NCBI GenBank assembly: GCA_030673645.1
Contig: DAOVIO010000052.1
Coordinates: 1-22,160 of the forward strand
Origin: JAGLSB01 sp023135955
GTDB lineage: Bacteria > Bacteroidota > Bacteroidia > Bacteroidales > GCA-2748055
Reading direction: 5' to 3'
DNA: 22,160 nt
The translations under genes and the position numbers were made by a program. This document shows, piece by piece, positions 7,635 to 15,991 of the stretch; position 1 is the stretch's first letter, and each line of letters begins with the position of its first letter. Under the pieces are notes generated by a model. The model was not told the origin of the DNA and searched no databases. It worked only from the letters and a program-made list of their open reading frames with translations.

Positions 7635-9726
7635 CTATTTTAAATATCTATCCAGCCATCCAAAGAATTCTCGTTGCCATAAGATACTGTTTTGAGGCTT
7701 CACAATGTGATGTGTTTCATCCGGGAAAACCAGCAATTTACTTGGGACACCTCTCAATTGAGCAGCATTAAAGGCCTGCAGGCTTTCAGTATAAGGAACT
7801 CTAAAATCATTTTCACCTGTAATTATCATAATTGGAGTATCCCATTTATTAACATAGAGATGTGGAGAGAAACTGTAACTTTTTGGCTTGGGGGTATCCC
7901 AATAGGCTCCTTCCATATCATGTTGAACAAAAAATGTTTCCTCAGTAGCAGCATACATAGATTCTAAATTGTAAATCCCGCAATGTGAAATAAATGTTTT
8001 AAATCTTCCTTCGTGATGTCCTGCAAGATAAAAAACAGAAAAACCACCATAACTGGCCCCAATAGCTCCTAATCTGTCTTCATCAACATAGTCCTCTGCA
8101 GCCACATCATCTATTGCGCTCAAATAATCCTTGATGTTTTGTCCGCCGTAATCACCCGATATTTGTTCATTCCATTCCGATCCAAATGTAGGCAAGCCCC
8201 TTCTGTTCGGAGCAACAATTATATAATCATTTGCTGCCATAATCTGGAAATTCCAACGATAGGAAAAAAACTGACTAACAGCAGATCGCGGGCCACCCTG
8301 GCAATATAAAAGAGCCGGATATTTTTTAGAGGGATCAAAATTCGGTGGATAAATTACCCATACCTTCATTTGCTTATTATCGGTAGTTGTAACCCATCGT
8401 TCTTCTACATTTCCTAAATCAATATTTTCATAAATGTTTTCATTTTCAAAACTGATTTGCACTTCCTCTAAGGATTGTAGATCGATAGAAAATAGTTCAG
8501 TAGCCATTGACATGGACATCTTTTCTCCGCTTATAAAACCATTACCAAGTTGAAAATTAGTATAATTATGATCGCCTTTTGTAATTTGTTTTTTTTCCTT
8601 TGATTCGATATCAATTACTGCAAGCTGGTAGGTGGCTTCTATACCTGTTTTAAAGAAAATAGATTTATCGTCTTCACTCCAAACCAGATGTTCCACATTA
8701 TGATCAATTTCGGAAGTTAGATATTCCTTCTCCCTGCTTTCAAGGTTCATAATAAACAGGCGATCCTTATCTGCCTCATAACCTGCCGTTTCCATGCTTT
8801 GCCACGCAATAAATTTTCCATCATTAGAAAAGGAAGGATATTTATCGTAACCCTTCATTCCTTTAGTCAGGTTTTCAGTTTCCGAAGTTTCCAGGTCGAA
8901 CAAATATATATCTGAATTCGTACTAACAGCATAATCTTTACCCTTCATTTTCTTGCAGGTATATGCTATGAATCTGCCATCCGGACTCCAGCTAATTTCA
9001 CCTTGATCAAAATATGGAGAAAGCGGAGCATCCCATGGTTCATCAATCATAATGTCCTTTCCTTCCATCAATTTTCCCTTTTTAATCTCTGCTACAAAGA
9101 TGTGACTATAAGAATAATCGTGCCAATTATTCCAGTGGTCTGTACATCAAATCATCAATAATCCTTACATTCGCAAGTGGTAAATCGCTATGAATTTCAT
9201 TTGCTGTTTTGTCCAGTTTTACATCTTTTAAATAAAGAACTATTTCACAATATGGAGAATATTCAAAGCCATTAATACCACCTTCAATCTCAGAAATCTT
9301 TGTTTTACTGCTTCCATCAGGATTCATTTCCCAAAGCTGAACTTCACCTGATTCTGCAGACAAATATCCAATCATGGTTCCATCGGGTTTCCATCGTTGA
9401 TTGAAAGCTGAATATTCCGAGCCTGTCAGTTTCACTTTTTCTCCACCTTTTGCAGGAATGGAATAAATATCAGAAATACTCTTATTGGTTTTAGAATCAT
9501 AGCGAGTGATTCCGAAAATTATGGTTTTGCTATCAGGACTTAGTTGATGATCGCTTAGTCTTCCAAATTTCCATAATATTTCAGGAGTTAGTACAGCATT
9601 TGAAATTTCAGTCTCAGTTAATGTTCCCGAAAAATCAGACACAAGACCATCGGTTTCAGATGTGTTTGTGCATGAAGTAATCATTATGAGCATAATGACC
9701 AACATCAGCAATATATTTTTCTTCAT
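7635..9726 (-). pseudogene. Dipeptidyl-peptidase 5-like S9 serine peptidase, interrupted by a single-base frameshift
   Basis: Two reading frames make one gene. The first (9726 down to the stop at 9127, 199 residues) starts with a lipoprotein signal ending MITSC and a PD40/beta-propeller N-terminus (TPEILWKFGRLSDHQLSPDSK). The second (open from about 9136 to 7635) continues the propeller (HWNNWHDYSYSHIFVAE, then ISWSPDGRFIAYTC) and ends in an alpha/beta-hydrolase domain with nucleophile motif GASYGGFS, acid in GENDFRVPY and His in DETHHIVKP. Deleting one base of the GG pair at 9137-9138 joins the two into about 696 residues, close to the usual size of DPP5-type peptidases, which release dipeptides from oligopeptides in the periplasm. 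All three catalytic residues are intact and no other damage is visible, so a very recent mutation or a sequencing error are both possible. Read as it stands, translation ends before the catalytic domain. Confidence 0.88.
9136..9139 (-). other. Frameshift site in the S9 peptidase gene
   Basis: On the minus strand the gene reads AGACCACTGG; one C fewer would read AGA CAC TGG (Arg-His-Trp) and carry the family sequence LMYRHW straight into the downstream frame. As written it gives LMYRPLE and a TAA stop at 9127-9129. Confidence 0.85.
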
Positions 9727-9769
9727 TATAATGTATTTTAGATAAGTAAATTATAGATTATATATTGGA

Positions 9770-9799
9770 TAAAAAACAAAAGGCGCAATTGTGCGCCTT
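9770..9799 (-). terminator. Rho-independent terminator of recA
   Basis: On the minus strand an 8-bp GC-rich stem (AAGGCGCA / TGCGCCTT, loop CAAT) at 9799-9780 is followed by TTGTTTTTT. It begins 19 bases after the recA stop codon and separates recA from the peptidase gene. Confidence 0.85.
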
Positions 9800-9817
9800 C
9801 ATGATATCGATTGTGGT

Positions 9818-10834
9818 TTATTTTAATTTTTCCTTAATCTTTTGCTCGAGTTCGTCTGCCAATTCAGGATTATCTTTAAGGAGATTTTTCACTGAATCGC
9901 GACCTTGTCCAAGTTTTGTGTCTCCATAACTGAACCAGGATCCGCTTTTTTTAATTATTTCATGTTCAACACCAAGATCTACAATTTCCCCGAAACGTGA
10001 AATACCTTCCCCGTACATTATATCAAATTCTGCCTTTCTAAAAGGTGGAGCCAGTTTATTCTTAACAATTTTCACCCGGGTACGATTTCCTACAATATCA
10101 TCACCATCTTTAATCTGACCAATTCTTCTGATATCGACCCTGACAGATGAATAAAACTTTAATGCATTCCCACCAGTTGTAGTTTCAGGATTCCCAAACA
10201 TAACACCGATTTTTTCACGTAATTGATTTATGAAAACGCAAGTAGTATTGGTTTTATTAATATTTGCAGTTAATTTCCTTAATGCCTGCGACATGAGCCT
10301 TGCTTGCAGTCCCATTTTTGAGTCCCCCATCTCCCCTTCTATTTCAGCTCTTGGAGTTAAAGCCGCAACTGAGTCAATTACGATAATATCTATTGCTCCG
10401 GATCTGATAAGGTGGTCTGTAATTTCTAAAGCCTGCTCACCATTATCAGGTTGTGATATCAATAAATTTTCGGTGTCAACTCCTAATTTTTCAGCATAAA
10501 ACCGATCGAAGGCATGTTCAGCATCCACAAAAGCAGCAATACCACCTGCTTTCTGAGCTTCGGCAATAGCATGAATGGCCAAAGTAGTTTTCCCAGATGA
10601 TTCCGGCCCATATATTTCAACAACTCTGCCCCTGGGATAACCATTAATTCCCAGGGCTACATCAATTCCTAATGAACCAGAGGAAATGTATTCTACATCA
10701 ATAATAGCATTATCACCCATTCTCATTATAGCTCCTTTTCCAAAACCTTTTTCAATCTTATCCATAGTAAGCTGTAAAGCTTTCAATTTTTCCTTATTGA
10801 CTTGTTCTGAATTTTCTTTTGCGTCTTTTGTCAT
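9818..10834 (-). CDS. recA: Recombinase RecA
   Basis: RecA forms filaments on single-stranded DNA, drives homologous strand exchange, and in SOS-proficient species stimulates LexA-type self-cleavage. The 338 residues cover the family end to end: an N-terminal helix (ALQLTMDKIEKGFGKGAIM), Walker A GPESSGKTT at 76-84, AFVDAEHAFD, Walker B region IDIIVIDSVAAL, the L1/L2 region with the MGLQARLMSQALRKL segment and INQLREKIGVMFGNPETTTGG, and the C-terminal acidic-basic tail. Nothing is missing. It has its own terminator immediately downstream. The next gene upstream on the same strand (bcp) ends about 100 bases before the recA start, so recA may have its own promoter, but I cannot point to one and see no clear SOS operator. 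Confidence 0.98.
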   Translation of the reverse strand: MTKDAKENSEQVNKEKLKALQLTMDKIEKGFGKGAIMRMGDNAIIDVEYISSGSLGIDVALGINGYPRGRVVEIYGPESSGKTTLAIHAIAEAQKAGGIAAFVDAEHAFDRFYAEKLGVDTENLLISQPDNGEQALEITDHLIRSGAIDIIVIDSVAALTPRAEIEGEMGDSKMGLQARLMSQALRKLTANINKTNTTCVFINQLREKIGVMFGNPETTTGGNALKFYSSVRVDIRRIGQIKDGDDIVGNRTRVKIVKNKLAPPFRKAEFDIMYGEGISRFGEIVDLGVEHEIIKKSGSWFSYGDTKLGQGRDSVKNLLKDNPELADELEQKIKEKLK

Positions 10835-10937
10835 ATTATTAATTATTAGTTTTTTAATGTCAGAAAAGGAGATCTTTCCGTTTAATTTAAATTATCTTTT
10901 CTCCTAAATCACCTCTTCTTACCTCTTAATGTAATTT

Positions 10938-11384
10938 TCACTCAAAAATCTGCGTCGTATGATCTTTAGTTTTGACTTTTTCAATGACTTTCTCCACCAA
11001 ACCCTCTTCAGATATGATGAAGGTCTTCCTAATAATCCCATCGTACTCCATTCCATAATTCCTTTTTCTTCCCCATGCATTATATTTTTTCAGTATCGCT
11101 TTTTCAGTATCAGCAATTAGCGGAAAGGGAAGGCTATACTTTTCGATGAAATTCCTGTGCTTTTCCTCAGTATCAGCACTAACTCCAACAATTGCATATT
11201 CGTTTTCGATAAACCGATCATAATTATCCCGCAAATCACAAGCCTCTGCTGTACATCCCGGCGTATTATCTTTCGGATAAAAATATAAAACCAATTTCTT
11301 TCCAATAAATTGATCCAGACTTATTATTTGGCCATCTTGTCCTTTGCCTTGAAAATGAGGTGCTTTGTCTCCAATTTTTAACAT
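10938..11384 (-). CDS. bcp: Thioredoxin-dependent thiol peroxidase (Bcp/PrxQ-type peroxiredoxin)
   Basis: This peroxiredoxin reduces hydrogen peroxide and organic hydroperoxides in the cytoplasm, using thioredoxin as donor. From the ATG at 11384 the protein has 148 residues beginning MLKIGDKAPHF, the standard Bcp start; the frame extends to 11450 but that extension is not family-like. The motif YPKDNTPGCTAEACD gives the peroxidatic Cys at residue 44 and a resolving Cys at 49, the atypical 2-Cys pattern of Bcp. GVSADTEEKHRNFIEKY, the PFPLIAD strand and YNAWGRK follow as expected. It is divergent to the TPR/PD40/SPOR gene that begins at 11528. Confidence 0.92.
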   Translation of the reverse strand: MLKIGDKAPHFQGKGQDGQIISLDQFIGKKLVLYFYPKDNTPGCTAEACDLRDNYDRFIENEYAIVGVSADTEEKHRNFIEKYSLPFPLIADTEKAILKKYNAWGRKRNYGMEYDGIIRKTFIISEEGLVEKVIEKVKTKDHTTQIFE

Positions 11385-11462
11385 AGAATTGAAATTATAT
11401 TCAATCGTAAATGTACAAATAATGCCCAAAAAACCCGTTAGTAACTTCATTGTTTATTAACA

Positions 11463-11491
11463 TTGTCTGAAGAATTTAATTGCTACTTTTA
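11463..11491 (+). promoter_or_regulatory. Candidate promoter for the TPR/PD40/SPOR gene
   Basis: TTG at 11463-11465 and TACTTTTA at 11484-11491 are 18 nt apart, fitting the Bacteroidota -33/-7 pattern (TTG ... TAnnTTTG) with one mismatch. It would give a leader of about 30 nt before the ATG at 11528. Confidence 0.35.
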
Positions 11492-11527
11492 GGCTTAAAT
11501 CTATTTGTAAAAAAGGACTCTCAGGAT

Positions 11528-13549
11528 ATGTTTAGAAATTTCAAAGTGGCTCTGGTAATCATGATTTTGACTTTGTCAATTACACAAATAAATTATGGGC
11601 AAGGGCAAAGAATTACCACCAAAACTCTTAAGGAACAGGCACTCCAACAATTTGCTTCCAAGGATTATTCTAATGCATATCGTTCATATAAAAAATTGTT
11701 GAATCAGTACCCAAAAGACGGATTGTATAATTATTATTCCGGATTATGTTTATACTTTCAAAATAAAGAGATTCCTAATTCTATTGAGCATCTTAATTAT
11801 GCATCTGGAAAAGCTCAAGTTCCTGCTGATGTATTTTATTATCTCGGACATGCTTATCGAAAGAATTATATGTTTAAGGAATCTAAATCCTCATTTACAA
11901 AATTCATTACTGTTGCAAGTCGGGCTGAAACAAAAAAATTAATGGTGGCTAGAGAAGCCGAAATGTCTGGAAATGCAATGATATACACAATGGAATACAA
12001 TCCTTTTGAAGTATTAGCTAGTTCACTAATCTCTTTCTCCGATAGTTTGGAATTAAGACAGGTATGGGGAAAAGGTGGTATTCTAAATAAGAAAACTGAG
12101 GACTTGATCTTTCAGGCTGAAGAGGAAGATAATTTAAGTTCTTACATATTCTTACCACGAGATATTACCAGGGGCACATATGTCTATTTATCTTCCTACG
12201 GGAAATCTAAAAAAAATGGTCTTGAACTATTCAGGGTGAAGAAACTCAATGGGAAAAACTGGGGAGAACCTGAAGCTCTTGAAGGATTAAACTCTGAATT
12301 TGATGAAATAATGCCATATATCGACCCTGTAAGTAAGGATTTATATTTTGCTTCCAAAGGATATAACAGCATCGGTGGCTTTGATGTTTTCACATCCCAT
12401 TATGATGAAGAACGCAATAGTTGGAGTGAGCCAGCCAGTCTTGGTTTTCCTATAAATAGTCCGCAGAATGATTTTCTAGCAATACCGGGATATGATCTTG
12501 GAACTTTGCTGGTAATAACAGATCGACAGGAATTAGCTGATAAGTATACCATCTATAAATTAAAAGTCCAAGAGCCAAAAAAATCCCTGGCTTCAGCAAG
12601 CAATATTGAGCTAAGCAGGATAGGTAATTTTGGAGGAATTAGCTCCATACCCCTTATAATTGATTTGAAAAAAGAAGATATTGTTGAGAAAGAAAAACCA
12701 GAAATTAATCCTGGAATGAATAAGGAGGATGAGAGAAATTCTCCAAAACAAATTAAGGAAACTGATCCTTTCACCATAAATGTAAATACAGCTTTATCAT
12801 ATCAGGCAAAAGCCGATTCACTTACTCAGTTATCAAAAAAAACCAGGCTTGAAGTAAAGGATATTAAAGATCCGGATAAAAGATGGGATATGCAAAAGAA
12901 AATAATTGAGTGGGAAAAACTAGCTCAGGAATTCCAGGAAAAAGCAAATCATTCTTATAATCTACTCGACGAAAGAAAGGAGAAAAAATTATCAGAAATC
13001 CCAACTGAGATTAAAGAAAAAACTGTAATCAACGATATCACTGTTTATGAATATTCTGATGAAGTTGTAAACCAAGAACTAAACAATAAAAAAACACTGG
13101 AGGAAAGTCGGCAGGACAAGGAAAAAGCAAATTTCAATACTACTGAGAAACCCGGAGAATTAGTTGCCCCTGTTTCCAAAACAGATAATTATCTTAAAAG
13201 TTTTATTATTCTTGAATCCTCTCCTTATAGTTCAAACAATCCTATTCCACTAGACGTAAATTTACCTGATGGTTCATTTTACAGAATACAATTAGGCGCA
13301 TTTGGCAATACTATTTCTCAAGATGTTTTCGGCGGACTTTCACCTTTAACAGCAGAAAGTATTAAAGGAAAAAACCTGATCCGGTATTATGCTGGAAAAT
13401 TTAGTCGCTATGAAGATGCTGTAAATGCTTTATCTAAAGTAAAAAGTGAAGGCTATAAAGATGCATATGTTGTAGGATGGTATAATGGTGAAAAAATGTC
13501 TCTTGGCAGAATCAGGGAATTTGAGAAGAGGGGGATGGGGAGTAGATGA
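11528..13549 (+). CDS. Envelope protein with TPR, PD40 beta-propeller and C-terminal SPOR-like domain
   Basis: The protein has 673 residues from the ATG at 11528 (a TTG at 11480 would add a non-signal-like stretch). A signal peptide covers about 1-25 (KVALVIMILTLSITQINYG). Residues about 30-135 contain TPR-like helices (ALQQFASKDYSNAYRSYKKL, then a second hairpin ending in AYRKNYMFKESKSSFTKF). Residues about 195-345 hold PD40/WD40-like propeller strands (YLSSYGKSKKNGLELF, then DLYFASKGYNSIGGFDVF). A long charged, partly coiled-coil stretch spans about 380-560. The end, about 580-673, is SPOR-like (FYRIQLGAF, then YYAGKFSRYEDAVNAL). TPR plus PD40 architecture resembles periplasmic Bacteroidota proteins such as PorE of the type IX secretion system, but PorE ends in an OmpA domain, not SPOR. 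A cell-wall-binding scaffold role is inferred. The 100-bp repeats start at its stop codon. Confidence 0.78.
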   Translation: MFRNFKVALVIMILTLSITQINYGQGQRITTKTLKEQALQQFASKDYSNAYRSYKKLLNQYPKDGLYNYYSGLCLYFQNKEIPNSIEHLNYASGKAQVPADVFYYLGHAYRKNYMFKESKSSFTKFITVASRAETKKLMVAREAEMSGNAMIYTMEYNPFEVLASSLISFSDSLELRQVWGKGGILNKKTEDLIFQAEEEDNLSSYIFLPRDITRGTYVYLSSYGKSKKNGLELFRVKKLNGKNWGEPEALEGLNSEFDEIMPYIDPVSKDLYFASKGYNSIGGFDVFTSHYDEERNSWSEPASLGFPINSPQNDFLAIPGYDLGTLLVITDRQELADKYTIYKLKVQEPKKSLASASNIELSRIGNFGGISSIPLIIDLKKEDIVEKEKPEINPGMNKEDERNSPKQIKETDPFTINVNTALSYQAKADSLTQLSKKTRLEVKDIKDPDKRWDMQKKIIEWEKLAQEFQEKANHSYNLLDERKEKKLSEIPTEIKEKTVINDITVYEYSDEVVNQELNNKKTLEESRQDKEKANFNTTEKPGELVAPVSKTDNYLKSFIILESSPYSSNNPIPLDVNLPDGSFYRIQLGAFGNTISQDVFGGLSPLTAESIKGKNLIRYYAGKFSRYEDAVNALSKVKSEGYKDAYVVGWYNGEKMSLGRIREFEKRGMGSR

Positions 13550-13550
13550 T

Positions 13551-13651
13551 GTGCTGATGCTTAATGAAACTTAACTTACAGAAACGATAGTGCACTGTAA
13601 GTTTTAGTTGAATTAATCCCGATTATTCTCTCGGGATCATAGTGGATTGGT
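13551..13651. repeat. Structured tandem repeat, copy 1
   Basis: Begins with GTGCTGATGC two bases after the preceding stop codon. It contains a long hairpin: AACTTACAG at 13573-13581 pairs with CTGTAAGTT at 13595-13603 (9 bp), flanked by AACT/AGTT (13568-13571 / 13606-13609), a symmetric GA/GA internal mismatch, and TTAAT/ATTAA (13561-13565 / 13612-13616). A second small hairpin TCCCGA...TCGGGA lies at 13617-13636. About 70% of positions match copy 2 by eye, mostly outside the first stem. Confidence 0.75.
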
Positions 13652-13750
13652 GTGCTGATGCTCAGTGAAACTCAGCTTTCGTGAGGTAACGAAACGAAAG
13701 ATGTTAGTTGAACTAGTCCCGAGTATTCTCTCGGGATCCAAGTGGAATGA
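13652..13750. repeat. Structured tandem repeat, copy 2
   Basis: Repeats copy 1 directly, starting again at GTGCTGATGC. The inner stem has a different sequence, CTTTCGT (13676-13682) with ACGAAAG (13694-13700), but sits at the same place. AACT/AGTT and the GA/GA mismatch are conserved. The second hairpin is TCCCGAG ... CTCGGGA at 13717-13736, 7 bp with a 6-nt loop. A degenerate third start, GTGTTGATGTGCTGAT, follows at 13752-13767. Confidence 0.75.
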
Positions 13751-13827
13751 TGTGTTGATGTGCTGATAACTTATCTTGTCTAAAACTTCCAGATAAATTT
13801 CTTCAAAAATTTGCTACTAGAATATAA

Positions 13828-13857
13828 TTGTCGTTTTCATAAATTTTCATAAATTTG
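13828..13857 (+). promoter_or_regulatory. Candidate promoter of the clpS-nfeD-floA cluster
   Basis: TTG at 13828-13830 and a perfect TAnnTTTG box, TAAATTTG at 13850-13857, are 19 nt apart, the Bacteroidota -33/-7 arrangement. The implied start of transcription lies about 15 nt before the clpS ATG. It also lies downstream of the tandem repeats, which may insulate it from the preceding gene. Confidence 0.5.
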
Positions 13858-13877
13858 AATAGTTCAATTATCCAAAT

Positions 13878-14156
13878 ATGACTGAAAGAATTGAAAAAGA
13901 ATCTTTTGATGATAAACTAGAGTCTGAAAATAAGGAAGGCTCTGTGTTATTACTATTCAATGATGATGTAAACAGTTTTGATTTTGTAATTAAGAGTCTG
14001 ATTGAAGTTTGTTTTCATACAAATATTCAGGCAGAACAATGTGCAATGATTGCTCATCATAAAGGATATAGCGAAGTAAAAAGGGGGTCTTCTGACGTGC
14101 TTATGGAAATGAAGATAGAACTTATAAATAAAGGTCTAAAGGCCAGTATTAAATAA
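13878..14156 (+). CDS. clpS: ATP-dependent Clp protease adaptor ClpS
   Basis: ClpS binds proteins with destabilising N-terminal residues and hands them to the ClpA/ClpC unfoldase. The 92-residue protein has a disordered charged N-terminus (about 1-22) and the ClpS core: LLFNDDVNSFDFVI with the peptide-binding Asn28-Asp29-Asp30, then VCFHTNIQAEQCAMIAHHKG with the conserved His60, and VKRGSSDVL. This is full length. It is the first gene of a tight cluster: nfeD starts 12 bases after its stop and floA six bases after that. The pairing of a protease adaptor with a flotillin operon is only positional evidence of a link. Confidence 0.93.
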   Translation: MTERIEKESFDDKLESENKEGSVLLLFNDDVNSFDFVIKSLIEVCFHTNIQAEQCAMIAHHKGYSEVKRGSSDVLMEMKIELINKGLKASIK

Positions 14157-14168
14157 ATAATTCACTTT

Positions 14169-14633
14169 ATGATTGGTATTATAGTACTTATTTTTCTGGG
14201 AATATTACTTTTTCTAATAGAATTCTTAATTATTCCAGGAACAACTGTAGCCGGTATTGGTGGATTAATCCTTATGGCTAGCGGTGTCTATCTGAGTTTT
14301 GAAAATTATGATTCAACCACAGGATTCATTGTACTGGTTTGTACTCTATTTGTTTCAGTTCTTATACTTGTGTTGGCACTCAGATCTAAAACCTGGAAAA
14401 AAGCTATGCTAGACACGAAAATTGATAGTAAAGTAAATCTGGGTCCGGAAAAAGATTCAATATCTGTTGGTGATAAAGGAATTGCAATTACAAGACTTGG
14501 CCCAATAGGCAAAGTCAGAATCAATGATATTACTATGGAAGGAAAATCTCAGGAAGGATACGTAGACCCAAATGCAGAAATTGTTGTATTAAAAATAATC
14601 GGATCACAAGCTATTGTCAAACCATTAAAATAA
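14169..14633 (+). CDS. NfeD family membrane protein (short form)
   Basis: The protein has 154 residues: two or three transmembrane segments (about 1-42, then FIVLVCTLFVSVLILVLAL), then a soluble C-terminal OB-fold domain of about 60 residues (GDKGIAITRLGPIGKVRIND, ending IGSQAIVKPLK), the NfeD/YqeZ C-terminal pattern. The short NfeD lacks the N-terminal ClpP-like protease domain of long forms. NfeD genes sit next to flotillin or SPFH genes, as here with floA only six bases downstream; in Bacillus the partners work together in membrane microdomains. It acts in the inner membrane. Translational coupling with floA is likely because of the short spacing. Confidence 0.9.
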   Translation: MIGIIVLIFLGILLFLIEFLIIPGTTVAGIGGLILMASGVYLSFENYDSTTGFIVLVCTLFVSVLILVLALRSKTWKKAMLDTKIDSKVNLGPEKDSISVGDKGIAITRLGPIGKVRINDITMEGKSQEGYVDPNAEIVVLKIIGSQAIVKPLK

Positions 14634-14639
14634 ATAATC

Positions 14640-15638
14640 ATGCAAGAAATTTCATTAATAATTATAATTGTTGCATCCATAATTGGATTATGGATCATTT
14701 TCTATTTTATTCCAATCGGCCTCTGGTTCCAGGCACTGGTTTCCGGAGTTAGGATATCCCTTCTGCAACTTATTTTCATGAGATGGCGGAAAGTTCCTCC
14801 AGGAATTATAGTAAGGTCTCTTATTGAAAGTAGTAAAGCTGGAATTGAACTACAAAGGAATGACCTTGAAGCTCATTTTCTTGCAGGAGGTCGTGTTGAG
14901 AGCGTTGTTCATGCCTTAGTCTCAGCAAGTAAAGCAAATATCGATCTACCATTTCAGATGGCAACAGCAATTGATCTGGCCGGACGAGATGTATTTGAAG
15001 CTGTTCAGATGTCGGTTGTCCCTAAAGTAATAAATACACCACCAGTTACAGCTGTTGCGAAAGACGGTATTCAGCTTATTTCAAAAGCCAGGGTTACGGT
15101 AAGGGCTAATATAAAGCAACTTGTTGGAGGTGCAGGCGAAGAAACCGTTTTGGCCCGAGTTGGTGAAGGTATTGTATCATCTATTGGATCCGCCGCAAGT
15201 CATAAGGAGGTTCTCGAGAATCCGGATGCCATCTCCCGTGTAGTACTTGAAAAAGGTCTTGATGCAGGAACTGCTTTCGAGATCCTTTCTATCGATATTG
15301 CTGATATTGATATTGGGAAAAACATTGGAGCTGTCCTTCAAATGGATCAAGCCAATGCAGATAAGAATATTGCACAGGCAAAAGCTGAAGAAAGAAGAGC
15401 AATGGCTGTAGCACTTGAACAGGAAATGTTAGCCAAAGCTCAGGAAGCACGGGCAAAAGTGATTGAAGCAGAGGTGAAGATACCAATGGCCATTGCCGGA
15501 GCTTTCGACAAAGGAAATCTGGGGTTAATGGACTACTACAAGCTTAAGAATATTGAAGCTGACACAGGTATGAGAGACAGCTTCTCTAAGACTAAAAATA
15601 AACCCGGCTCAAAAAATAATCCGGATTCAGATAACTAA
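14640..15638 (+). CDS. floA: Flotillin-like protein FloA
   Basis: FloA (formerly YqfA) is an SPFH-like scaffold that assembles in membrane microdomains and affects membrane fluidity and the activity of membrane proteins. The 332 residues begin with a membrane-inserted hydrophobic hairpin (SLIIIIVASIIGLWIIFYFI) and go on to VPPGIIVRSLIESSKAGIEL, VTAVAKDGIQLISKARVTVRANI, the VGEGIVSSIGSA segment and the Ala/Glu-rich coiled coil (about 235-285, QAKAEERRAMAVALEQEMLA), all as in the family. The last 25 residues are polar and low in complexity. It is the last gene of the clpS-nfeD-floA cluster and is followed by a strong terminator. Confidence 0.95.
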   Translation: MQEISLIIIIVASIIGLWIIFYFIPIGLWFQALVSGVRISLLQLIFMRWRKVPPGIIVRSLIESSKAGIELQRNDLEAHFLAGGRVESVVHALVSASKANIDLPFQMATAIDLAGRDVFEAVQMSVVPKVINTPPVTAVAKDGIQLISKARVTVRANIKQLVGGAGEETVLARVGEGIVSSIGSAASHKEVLENPDAISRVVLEKGLDAGTAFEILSIDIADIDIGKNIGAVLQMDQANADKNIAQAKAEERRAMAVALEQEMLAKAQEARAKVIEAEVKIPMAIAGAFDKGNLGLMDYYKLKNIEADTGMRDSFSKTKNKPGSKNNPDSDN

Positions 15639-15648
15639 CTAAGAAAAT

Positions 15649-15707
15649 AAAAAAGGGTGGCTTTAGATGATTGAAAACAATCAGACCAAAAAAGTCACCC
15701 TTTTTTT
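15649..15707 (+). terminator. Strong terminator after floA
   Basis: A 16-bp stem pairs 15649-15664 (AAAAAAGGGTGGCTTT) with 15691-15706 (AAAGTCACCCTTTTTT) with one G-T pair, ending in a T run. Within the loop GATTG/CAATC makes a further small stem. Because of the A run on one side and T run on the other it could act in both directions. Confidence 0.85.
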
Positions 15708-15871
15708 ATTTAAAGTCGGTAAATATTTTTTTGATTCATATTTTGGCAATCCAACTCTATTTTATACTTTTGTTCAGCCAAAAAATTCATTTGAGTACAG
15801 CCTTAACAAGAAATAAACATAAGCTCAAAAGACAGGCCTAAGAAAATTATCTTCTTAACAAGTAAAAGAAG
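15708..15871. other. Intergenic stretch with no recognised content
   Basis: AT-rich, with short direct repeats of CTTAACAAG (near 15803 and 15854) and no open frame that looks coding. Nothing else is evident before the tRNA-Ser duplication. Confidence 0.5.
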
Positions 15872-15896
15872 AAGAACTTTGACATTTTGAAATAAT
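15872..15896 (+). repeat. Duplicated tRNA-Ser upstream region (copy 1)
   Basis: Twenty-five bases (starting AAGAACTTTGACATTTTGAA) recur at 16098-16122 with one mismatch. The repeat carries TTGACA and lies about 42 bases before the broken tRNA-Ser copy, as its twin lies 44 bases before the intact gene, so the duplicated unit included the promoter. Confidence 0.8.
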
Positions 15897-15936
15897 TTAT
15901 AAGCTGAATACCAGAAGAGGTAGGAGAGTGATCCAC

Positions 15937-15952
15937 TCCCGAGGTATCGGGA
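15937..15952. repeat. REP-like palindrome inside the tRNA pseudogene (anticodon arm)
   Basis: TCCCGAGGTATCGGGA: 6-bp stem TCCCGA/TCGGGA with a 4-nt loop. It shares arms with the palindromes at 13617, 13717 and 16002. Confidence 0.75.
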
Positions 15953-15991
15953 CTAAACTGACGTACTCTATTAGGGTATCGGGGGTTCGAA

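Noticed and set aside
10230..10499. Open frames antisense to recA
   Set aside because: Shadows of the recA reading frame; recA is unmistakable on the minus strand.
13551..13750. CRISPR-like array
   Set aside because: Only two long, diverged direct repeats without spacer-repeat regularity and no cas genes.
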